DNA from: an uncultured Christensenellaceae bacterium
Lineage (GTDB): Bacteria > Bacillota > Clostridia > Christensenellales > Pumilibacteraceae
Assembly (NCBI GenBank): GCA_910588315.1
Contig: CAJUQF010000051.1
Span: 1-11,374, forward strand
DNA length: 11,374 bases
Direction of reading: 5' to 3'
Position numbers and translations under genes: made by a program. A model generated the notes under the pieces. It saw only the letters and a list, made by a program, of their open reading frames with translations. It had not been told where the DNA came from and searched no databases. Position 1 is the first letter of the stretch, and each line of letters begins with the position of its first letter. Positions 1 to 5,325 of the stretch are shown here, one piece after another.

Positions 1-387
1 CCCGTCCGATATGACGTACCCGAAACACGGCACGTCGTGCGATACGGGTATCGCGGTTATTTCGAGCGCACCCAAAATAAAAGTATTAGGTACGGACTCC
101 GGCGTAACTCCGCCCGACCTGATAACGCCGCTCACGCACTCTGATTGACAAAACACACGCGTACCAGGATGCCGCTTGCAGAAAACTTTGAGCCCGCCGA
201 CATGGTCGGAATGACTGTGCGTAACGAGTATATTTACTCCGTTCGCGTCACTGCCGAGTACATTCAGGCATTTTTCGGCACGCAGCGCCGATATGCCGAG
301 ATCTATGAGAATATCGGTCGTGCCGTCCGAAACGTAACAGCAATTACCTTTCGACCCGGACGCGAGCGCACAAAATTTCAGGCTCAT
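1..387 (-). CDS. yycJ: YycJ/WalJ (VicX)-type MBL-fold metallo-hydrolase, 5' part
   Basis: The first 129 codons are present; the rest lies beyond position 1. The start MSLKFCALASGSKGNCCYVS is the typical opening of YycJ/WalJ/VicX proteins, including the SGSKGN strand. The metal-binding motif HSHSDH is at residues 57-62 within NILVTHSHSDHVGGL, and a second conserved stretch, VSHDVPCFGY, is at about 115-124. Together these mark a cytoplasmic metallo-beta-lactamase-fold nuclease/hydrolase. In Firmicutes the family is usually encoded beside the WalRK (VicRK) two-component genes and has been linked to DNA-repair or replication phenotypes; no walRK gene is visible here because the window ends. The ATG at 387 follows a TATAAT by only 6 nt and has no Shine-Dalgarno, so the mRNA is probably leaderless. 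Family assignment is confident from the N-terminus; the exact substrate is not known from sequence. Confidence 0.88.
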   Translation of the reverse strand, partial: MSLKFCALASGSKGNCCYVSDGTTDILIDLGISALRAEKCLNVLGSDANGVNILVTHSHSDHVGGLKVFCKRHPGTRVFCQSECVSGVIRSGGVTPESVPNTFILGALEITAIPVSHDVPCFGYVISDG

Positions 388-413
388 ACCGATATTATAC
401 AGTAATCGGTATG
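385..413. repeat. Perfect 9-bp inverted repeat, operator-like, over the yycJ start
   Basis: CATACCGAT (385-393) and ATCGGTATG (405-413) are exact inverse complements separated by 11 nt. Arm centres are 20 bp apart, about two helical turns. The spacer contains the yycJ -10 hexamer and the left arm contains the yycJ start codon, so a dimeric protein bound here would block that promoter. Only the left arm would be in the transcript, so a DNA operator is more likely than an RNA hairpin. No known regulator consensus is recognised. Confidence 0.6.
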
Positions 414-422
414 CAAAATCAA
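394..422 (-). promoter_or_regulatory. Promoter of yycJ (leaderless type)
   Basis: Read on the minus strand, TTGATT (422-417), a 17-bp spacer and a perfect TATAAT (399-394) form a sigma-A-type promoter. The hexamer is followed by ATCGGT and then the ATG at 387, so the expected start of transcription, about 7 nt past the -10, falls on the start codon itself. Confidence 0.75.
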
Positions 423-432
423 GCGAATTTTG

Positions 433-461
433 TTGTGTTTGAGCCGCCGAAGTGGTATAAT
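433..461 (+). promoter_or_regulatory. Promoter of the fumarase-aminopeptidase unit (leaderless type)
   Basis: TTGTGT (433-438), a 17-bp spacer and a perfect TATAAT (456-461) form a sigma-A-type promoter. AACCGT follows, then ATG at 468, the same 6-nt distance seen on the opposite strand at yycJ. No Shine-Dalgarno exists between the -10 and the ATG. Confidence 0.75.
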
Positions 462-467
462 AACCGT

Positions 468-1289
468 ATGAAAAAGATCGAAGCGTCTTACGTAAAAGCG
501 CAAATCGAAAAGCTGATCACAGAATGTCTCATCCGTCCGGACGAGTCCGTGACGTCTGCGCTCGCAAACATAAAAACGGACAACGAGACCGAATCGCTTG
601 CCGCCGCTCTGATCGTTGAAAACAATAAAATAGCCGCAAATAAACGAATGTATTGCTGCCAAGACACAGGTCAAGCCGTGTTTTTCGTCAAACTCGGCGA
701 CGAAGTATTTTGTCCGGGTCTTGCGACCGCTATCGACGAAGCGACGCGCACTGCGTACGGCTCGGCGCGAAAATCGGTAGCCGATCCGTTTACGCGCATC
801 AATACCGGCGACAATACGCCGGCTATTATAGAGACAGAACTCGTGCCGGGCGACACGCTGGAAATATCGTTTCTCGCAAAAGGCGCGGGCAGCGAAAACA
901 TGTCGAGACTGTACATGCTCACTCCGGCAAGCGGCATAGACGGCGTTATCGATTGCGTTGTCGACGCGGTGGAAAAAGGCGGACGGAACGCCTGCCCGCC
1001 GCTCGTAGTGGGCGTGGGTATCGGCGGCGTCACCGAGACGGCGTGCATGCTGTCCAAGCGCGCTCTGCTCCGTCCCGTCGGCGAACATAACGCACGCGCC
1101 GACATAGCAAAAATCGAAGAACAAATATCCAAGCGCGTAAATGCGCTCGGTATAGGCGTCGCGGCGCTCGGCGGCAAACTCACCGCGCTCGGCGTACATA
1201 TCGAGACCGCGCCGACGCATATCGGCATGCTGCCCGTTGCGGTTAATCTGCAATGCCACAGTCTGCGCCACGGTACGATAGTTTTTTAA
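468..1289 (+). CDS. fumA: Fe-S fumarate hydratase (class I), alpha subunit
   Basis: The 273-residue protein matches the N-terminal half of class I fumarases and L-tartrate dehydratases, which hydrate fumarate to L-malate with an oxygen-sensitive 4Fe-4S cluster in the cytoplasm. Three expected cluster cysteines are visible: C64 just before QDTG, C176 in NACPPLVVGVGIGG, and C263 in LQCHSLRHG. Their spacing (112 and 87) resembles that in the fused E. coli FumA. ATG 468 is preferred over the in-frame ATG at 411 because homology begins at MKKIEASYVK and the promoter -10 lies at 456-461. The beta-subunit gene follows 19 nt downstream, as usual for the split enzyme. Tartrate dehydratase (ttdA) cannot be excluded on sequence alone, but fumarase is more likely next to an ordinary catabolic aminopeptidase. 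Confidence 0.9.
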   Translation: MKKIEASYVKAQIEKLITECLIRPDESVTSALANIKTDNETESLAAALIVENNKIAANKRMYCCQDTGQAVFFVKLGDEVFCPGLATAIDEATRTAYGSARKSVADPFTRINTGDNTPAIIETELVPGDTLEISFLAKGAGSENMSRLYMLTPASGIDGVIDCVVDAVEKGGRNACPPLVVGVGIGGVTETACMLSKRALLRPVGEHNARADIAKIEEQISKRVNALGIGVAALGGKLTALGVHIETAPTHIGMLPVAVNLQCHSLRHGTIVF

Positions 1290-1308
1290 ATCGGCATAGA
1301 ATACAAAC

Positions 1309-1818
1309 ATGACATCGAAATTAGTTTCTTTAAATCTTCCGCTTACGGAAGAACAAATACGCTCGCTTACCGTCGGCACGTTCGTTTCATTGAACGGCAC
1401 GGTTTATACGGCAAGGGATCAAGCACACAAGCGCATGGCGGCGGCGATAGAGCACGGAGAGAATTTACCGTTCGATATCAACGGTGCGGCGATATATTAT
1501 TGCGGTCCGACGCCGGCTTTGCCCGGGCAGATCATCGGCAGCTGCGGACCTACGACGTCGACGCGCATGGACACATATACCCCGCTATTGATAGAACACG
1601 GGCTCAAAGTAATGATCGGAAAAGGCGTGCGAGGCGACGCTACGGTAAACGCCGTAAAAGCGCACGGCGCGGTATATCTATCGGCTATAGGCGGCGCGGC
1701 GGCGCTTTATCAAAGCAAAGTAACGTCGTGCGAGCTTATCGCCTATCCCGATCTCGGCTGCGAGGCGATATACAAACTTACGGTCAAGGATTTCCCGGCG
1801 GTCGTATCCGTAATATAG
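1309..1818 (+). CDS. fumB: Fe-S fumarate hydratase (class I), beta subunit, short C-terminus
   Basis: The 169-residue protein is the C-terminal (swivel) half of class I fumarase and would assemble with the alpha subunit. Visible signatures are ARDQAHKR (35-42), YCGPTPALPG (64-73), TTSTRMD (82-88) and MIGKGVRGD (102-110), including the conserved active-site Thr, Arg and Lys neighbourhoods. Homologues usually continue after the DFPA strand with a segment such as D-x-x-G-N-D and then end. Here the frame stops at VVSVI (TAG 1816-1818), while the frame starting at 1818 reads DANNDIRNII, which resembles the missing tail. A 2-nt frame break or natural shortening is possible. There is no Shine-Dalgarno before ATG 1309; TAGAAT lies 6 nt upstream of it. 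Confidence 0.88.
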   Translation: MTSKLVSLNLPLTEEQIRSLTVGTFVSLNGTVYTARDQAHKRMAAAIEHGENLPFDINGAAIYYCGPTPALPGQIIGSCGPTTSTRMDTYTPLLIEHGLKVMIGKGVRGDATVNAVKAHGAVYLSAIGGAAALYQSKVTSCELIAYPDLGCEAIYKLTVKDFPAVVSVI

Positions 1819-1846
1819 ACGCAAATAACGATATTCGTAATATAAT
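1816..1846 (+). promoter_or_regulatory. Possible internal promoter for the aminopeptidase gene
   Basis: A perfect TATAAT (1841-1846) lies 34 nt before the aminopeptidase ATG. The best -35 is only TAGACG (1816-1821) with a long 19-bp spacer, so the call rests mostly on the -10. A short inverted repeat, CTCGA-AAA-TCGAG (1847-1859), sits directly after the -10 where transcription would start. Confidence 0.35.
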
Positions 1847-1880
1847 CTCGAAAATCGAGCAATTGAAACAGGAGAGCATA

Positions 1881-3110
1881 ATGAAAAAATTCAACAAAGC
1901 ATTGGCGCAAGCCGTAGTCGAAATGGGCGTAAACGTACAGCCGGGCGAACAGGTATATGTGATAACGTCCGTCAACGCGGTAGGATTCACGCACGAAGTC
2001 GTCAAAAAATGTTATGAGCGCGGCGCGAAACGCGTTATAGTGCGCTACCGCGACGACGAACTTATAAAGCTCGATTATAAATATCAGTCTGTGGAGACGC
2101 TCACATCCAAACCGAAATTTATCTACGACGAGCGAAATTATTTTGCCGATGTCGACGGTTGCGTAATAAGCGTTATCTGCGACGACCCCAACGGCATGGC
2201 AAACGTCGACAGCGAAAAAATGACGGCGGCGCGCAGATCGGATATGAAAGCGCTCGCGCCGTACTACGAAAAATCGATGGCGCACAAAATCAAGTGGTCG
2301 GTCATCGCCTATCCGCACGCGGAATGGGCAAAGCTCATGTTCCCCGATCTGTCAAAAAAGGCGGCGTACAAAAAGCTTGCGAAGTATATCGCCAAGACCA
2401 CACGCATCAACGGCGATATTCAAAAAGACTGGACGGAACATTCCGGCAAGCTCGCTCGGCGCAGTGAAAAACTCAATGCCGCCGGGATCACGAGATTTCA
2501 TTATAAAAACGCGCTCGGCACCGACCTGTATGTCGGCATGCCGGACGGATATATTTTCGAAGGCGGCGCAAAAGACTGCAACGGCGTGTTTTTCCATGCC
2601 AACATGCCTACCGAGGAAATATTCTCCGCGCCCGATATCAACAACATTGACGGCACGGTCAAAGCATCCATGCCGCTGTGTTACGGCGGACGCATAATCG
2701 AGGGTTTGGAACTCAGGCTCGAACACGGCAAGATAGTGGATTACAGCGCTAAAACAAATCTCGATACGCTAAAAGGCATAATAGAAACCGACGAAGGCAG
2801 TCGCAGTCTCGGCGAGATCGCGCTCGTCCCCTACGACTCGCCGATAAGCAATCTCCGCACGCTGTTCTACGAGACGCTGTTCGACGAGAATGCAAGCTGT
2901 CACTTCGCCATAGGTCAAGCCTACCCCAACTGCGTAAAGGGCGGCGACGAGATGACCAAAGACGAACTCAAAGCCAAGGGCTTGAACGACTCCGACGTAC
3001 ACGTCGATTTTATGGTAGGGACGTCCGATCTTAGCATAACCGCAGAAACCAAGAGCGGCAAGACTCTTACGATATTCGAAAACGGCAACTTTACGCCGGA
3101 TTTCGAATAA
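1881..3110 (+). CDS. pepS: M29-family aminopeptidase (AmpS/PepS type)
   Basis: The 409-residue protein is the usual full length of the M29 (thermophilic) metallo-aminopeptidase family, which removes N-terminal residues from peptides in the cytoplasm using a two-metal site. The expected ligands are visible with family spacing: E246 in PTEEIFSAP, E312 in SLGEIALVP, H341 in ENASCHFAIGQAYP, and H374 and D376 in SDVHVDFMVG. The start is fixed by AGGAGA at 1870-1875, 5 nt before ATG 1881. The in-frame open stretch upstream of 1881 overlaps the fumarase beta gene and shows no aminopeptidase similarity. It is the last gene of the rightward unit; transcription probably ends at the hairpin 30 nt downstream. 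No signal peptide is present. The family call is strong; AmpS versus PepS naming is conventional. Confidence 0.93.
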   Translation: MKKFNKALAQAVVEMGVNVQPGEQVYVITSVNAVGFTHEVVKKCYERGAKRVIVRYRDDELIKLDYKYQSVETLTSKPKFIYDERNYFADVDGCVISVICDDPNGMANVDSEKMTAARRSDMKALAPYYEKSMAHKIKWSVIAYPHAEWAKLMFPDLSKKAAYKKLAKYIAKTTRINGDIQKDWTEHSGKLARRSEKLNAAGITRFHYKNALGTDLYVGMPDGYIFEGGAKDCNGVFFHANMPTEEIFSAPDINNIDGTVKASMPLCYGGRIIEGLELRLEHGKIVDYSAKTNLDTLKGIIETDEGSRSLGEIALVPYDSPISNLRTLFYETLFDENASCHFAIGQAYPNCVKGGDEMTKDELKAKGLNDSDVHVDFMVGTSDLSITAETKSGKTLTIFENGNFTPDFE

Positions 3111-3140
3111 ATGCGCATTTGTTCATATTCGCATAAATAA

Positions 3141-3175
3141 ATCAGGTGATATATCACGACGATATATCACCTGAT
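3141..3175. terminator. Bidirectional rho-independent terminator
   Basis: A perfect 15-bp stem (3141-3155 with 3161-3175) encloses the 5-nt loop ACGAC. On the plus strand the stem is followed by TTTATTT, and on the minus strand by TTATTTAT. It therefore can end both the rightward fumarase-aminopeptidase unit and the leftward esterase unit that converge here. Confidence 0.88.
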
Positions 3176-3176
3176 T

Positions 3177-3319
3177 TTATTTCACGCGATAGCTTGCGTA
3201 AATGATTGCATCGAGATTATCGTATTCCAACACACGCGATACTTTCCATGTCCCTTCGGTTTGAACTGTTGCAAATTTTGCAACAGTTGCAACATGATCC
3301 GGTCACCTTTTTTCTTCAT
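3177..3319 (-). pseudogene. Small coupled reading frame after the esterase, possibly frameshifted
   Basis: The esterase stop and an ATG overlap as TAATG (ATG 3319-3317). That ATG opens a 45-codon frame beginning MKKKGDRIMLQLLQNLQQ and ending with TGA at 3182. A different frame over the same DNA, 3302 down to TAA at 3177, reads PDHVATVAKFATVQTEG, then TWKVSRVLEYDNLDAIIYASYRVK. Its composition is more protein-like, but it has no start codon and is cut off upstream by TGA at 3303-3305. Its stop is 1 nt from the terminator stem. One reading is a short gene split by a frameshift near 3300-3305; another is a degenerate gene end; a third is that only the coupled 45-aa frame is translated. No family is recognised. 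Confidence 0.35.
3264..3295. repeat. Palindrome and three 9-nt tandem repeats
   Basis: AACTGTTGCAA (3264-3274) and TTGCAACAGTT (3278-3288) form a perfect 11-bp inverted repeat with a 3-nt loop. The same stretch contains TTGCAA at 3269, 3278 and 3287, which is three tandem 9-nt units (3269-3295). The structure lies at the beginning of the small frame after the esterase. It is not followed by a T-run, so it is not a standard terminator. Confidence 0.7.
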
Positions 3320-4158
3320 TATCGATAATATATCTTAAATCCGCGCGATCCGAGCCAATTAACGGCAAGATCGAACCAGCTCCCTACGCTCTCTTCCGCT
3401 ATAGGCGCCGGTATATTGTCGTTTACATTTTCGTCGCAAAGACCTAACCCATGCCTACCGTGTTCGAAAATATGCAATGCAAACGGCACGCCGTGCGCTT
3501 TACATGCCTCTGCGTACAGCAAAGCGCCTTCCACCGGTACGGCGTCGTCTTCCATGGTGTGCCAGATAAAAACCGGAACGCTGTCTTTTGTGACGTTCAG
3601 TTCGGGCGAGACCTTTTTACGCAAAACGGGATCGCCGCCCGAAATTATATTGCTCGTTCCGCCGTGCGAAGTGCGCTCGCCCGTCGTGGCGACGGCATAG
3701 CTTAATATTACGGCGTCCGGTCTGAAATCACCCTTACCCAAAATATCGGTTATCGCTTTGTCGCCGTACATCGTCGCGAGCATTGCCGCAAGATTCCCGC
3801 CGGCGGAAAAGCCTATCGCGCCGACGTGCGTTCTATCCACCGCGTATTTGTCCGCGTTACGCCGAATGTATTCGACAGCCATACACGCTTCGACGAGCGG
3901 CGTCGGGAAAGCCGTTTCCAACGTGTAATAAAGTATAAACGGCGCATATCCTTTAGCCGCGAACGCAAATGCGACGGGTTCCGCTTCGCGTTCGGAAATA
4001 AACGCATACCCGCCGCCCGGCATTATGAGCATTGCCGGACGAACGTTTTTGCGCATCTCCGTCATTTTGTCCGGCATACAAACATTTAAGTACCCGCCCG
4101 TCGCCTTACCGCGCGCGATAGCGAAATATTCGTAAAGATCGATCCTGTCGTTTATCAT
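3319..4158 (-). CDS. Alpha/beta-hydrolase, acetyl-esterase type (cytoplasmic)
   Basis: The 279-residue protein has the layout of small alpha/beta-hydrolase esterases related to the BD-FAE/acetyl-xylan-esterase group. The oxyanion-hole motif MPGGGY is at residues 46-51. The nucleophile elbow GFSAGG at 116-121 places Ser118. The acid is in WHTMEDDAVPV (D204 or D205), and the likely catalytic His is H236 in EHGRHGLGL. There is no signal peptide, so it should act on imported or intracellular esters such as acetylated sugars. Start ATG 4158 follows GGGAG with a 4-nt gap. It has its own promoter and is separated from the exported-protein operon by a terminator, so it is an independent unit. The substrate is inferred from family only. 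Confidence 0.85.
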   Translation of the reverse strand: MINDRIDLYEYFAIARGKATGGYLNVCMPDKMTEMRKNVRPAMLIMPGGGYAFISEREAEPVAFAFAAKGYAPFILYYTLETAFPTPLVEACMAVEYIRRNADKYAVDRTHVGAIGFSAGGNLAAMLATMYGDKAITDILGKGDFRPDAVILSYAVATTGERTSHGGTSNIISGGDPVLRKKVSPELNVTKDSVPVFIWHTMEDDAVPVEGALLYAEACKAHGVPFALHIFEHGRHGLGLCDENVNDNIPAPIAEESVGSWFDLAVNWLGSRGFKIYYR

Positions 4159-4185
4159 AATTCTCCCGAAATACCGTTTTTTATT

Positions 4186-4214
4186 ATTATATTGAAATTT
4201 ATCGCACCGGTCAA
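4186..4214 (-). promoter_or_regulatory. Esterase promoter
   Basis: On the minus strand TTGACC (4214-4209), a 17-bp spacer and a perfect TATAAT (4191-4186) form a near-consensus sigma-A promoter. The predicted start near 4179 gives a leader of about 20 nt that contains the GGGAG ribosome-binding site. Confidence 0.82.
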
Positions 4215-4243
4215 GCGAATGTCATAATTTTGTCGAAATTAAA

Positions 4244-4266
4244 AACATCGGCTCGACACCGATGTT
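4244..4266 (-). terminator. Rho-independent terminator of the exported-protein operon
   Basis: On the minus strand AACATCGG and CCGATGTT (4266-4259 with 4251-4244) form a perfect 8-bp stem with a 7-nt loop, followed by TTTAATTT. It lies 21 nt after the stop of the 345-aa gene and about 30 nt before the esterase -35, insulating the two leftward units. Confidence 0.82.
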
Positions 4267-4287
4267 CTAATTGGTTTTAGCCGTTTG

Positions 4288-5325
4288 TCATAAGGCATAT
4301 GCTATCAGTCTGCTTTCGGCTACATTGATAAGATCGTAAAAGTACGCAATGTTTTCTATATCTTCCGCGCTCGATATTCTTTTTGCACGGGCAACGACGG
4401 ACTCGAGCGACGCCGCCGTATTTTTAGTATACTTGTTTTCGGCGGCGACAATTTGTTCGGCTCTTGCTATAAGCTCTTCGAGTTCTTCCAAGCTATGCTT
4501 TTCGAGCAAACCGTCAAGCGCAGAACCGAGCAGAGTCTCGGCGGCGGCGACTTCGAACCTGCCGAGCGTGAGCGCACGCGCCGCATTTTCCATTGCCGCG
4601 GCAAGACGCGCATACGTCTTTTCGGTATACCGTTCCTCCGTCACGGCTTGCGCTTTTTCTATAAGCGCCTCGAGCGCGGAAGTATCGACGTTCAATCTCT
4701 TCGCGTCGAGAATGACGTTACCAATCTTGACGCTTGTGCCGCGAAAACATCTTAATCCGACACTGCCCGGTCTGTACGACGGCAGCTCGTAATCGAGTAC
4801 CGGATCGATACTTTCGTACACATATACCTTTACATTGCCGCGATCGACCACGGCTTTCATGTTCACGCGTTCGCCCTTATAAGCGAGACGCACTTCGGTA
4901 AGCATGCCGCGATAACCTTGCTCGAACCTATGAACGCGCAACATTACGGCGTCGCCCCAAGCGTCGCGCTCGAGCTGCAAATTGTATGCGGATATCCCGT
5001 CGATACGTCCCGATGCGTCGTTGGCATATATATAAAACCCGGCGTTAAGCGGATTGTACTGACCGACTACGTAAAAGTCCGCCGCGATCGTGAACGTTTC
5101 AAGTCCTGCCGATTCATTGATTATCGCCTTGTTCTCGGCGGTACCCGGCGAATATAAATACCCGTCGCGTTCGAAAAACGGCGCACTGCCGAACTCCGAG
5201 TAAAACGTGTAATACCCGTCGTCTGCCGATCGAGTTTGCGCAGCGGCGTTATCTTGCGATACGAACGCAAACGTTACGCAACATAACGCCAATACCGATA
5301 TAGCGATCAATAATTTTCTTTTCAT
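4288..5325 (-). CDS. Secreted protein: concanavalin-like domain plus two FIVAR-like helical units
   Basis: The 345-residue protein begins with a Sec signal peptide (MKRKLLIAISVLALCCVTFA, probable cleavage near AAAQ at 27-30). Residues about 37-208 are rich in beta strands and resemble the concanavalin A-like/LamG or DUF1080 fold: an ADFYV strand, NAGFYIY, then GSVGLRCFRGTSVKIGNVIL near the end, typical of that fold's closing strands. Residues about 216-275 and 277-340 are two helical units with the FIVAR pattern (ALEALIEKAQ, then RYTEKTYARLAAAMENAARAL; LEELIARAEQ, then KYTKNTAASLESVVARAK). FIVAR units are often found in Gram-positive surface proteins. No LPXTG or membrane anchor is visible, so it may be released or held by partners. 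Its ATG overlaps the stop of the preceding gene (TAATG) and has no well-placed Shine-Dalgarno, so translation is likely coupled. No catalytic motif was seen; glycan or cell-wall binding is an inference. Confidence 0.8.
   Translation of the reverse strand: MKRKLLIAISVLALCCVTFAFVSQDNAAAQTRSADDGYYTFYSEFGSAPFFERDGYLYSPGTAENKAIINESAGLETFTIAADFYVVGQYNPLNAGFYIYANDASGRIDGISAYNLQLERDAWGDAVMLRVHRFEQGYRGMLTEVRLAYKGERVNMKAVVDRGNVKVYVYESIDPVLDYELPSYRPGSVGLRCFRGTSVKIGNVILDAKRLNVDTSALEALIEKAQAVTEERYTEKTYARLAAAMENAARALTLGRFEVAAAETLLGSALDGLLEKHSLEELEELIARAEQIVAAENKYTKNTAASLESVVARAKRISSAEDIENIAYFYDLINVAESRLIAYAL

Noticed and set aside
411..467. Longer fumarase alpha start at ATG 411 (19 extra codons)
   Set aside because: The extension covers the promoter (-35 at 433, -10 at 456), has no Shine-Dalgarno and does not resemble the family N-terminus.
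384..1400. 338-codon minus-strand open frame opposite the fumarase alpha gene
   Set aside because: It is antisense to a clear conserved gene, rich in Arg/Ala/Cys as shadow frames are, and matches no family.
1500..1880. N-terminal extension of the aminopeptidase frame up to 1500
   Set aside because: It overlaps the fumarase beta gene out of frame, is Arg-rich shadow sequence, and AGGAGA fixes the start at 1881. Only the short 1818-1850 part is noted as a possible fumarase tail.
3264..3288. Palindrome as a terminator of the esterase gene
   Set aside because: It is not followed by a T-run on the minus strand, and a stronger terminator exists at 3141-3175.
5278..5284. Possible lipobox around Cys15-Cys16 of the 345-aa secreted protein
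   Set aside because: The residues before the cysteines (LAL) do not fit a lipobox and a normal signal-peptidase site (AAAQ) follows.
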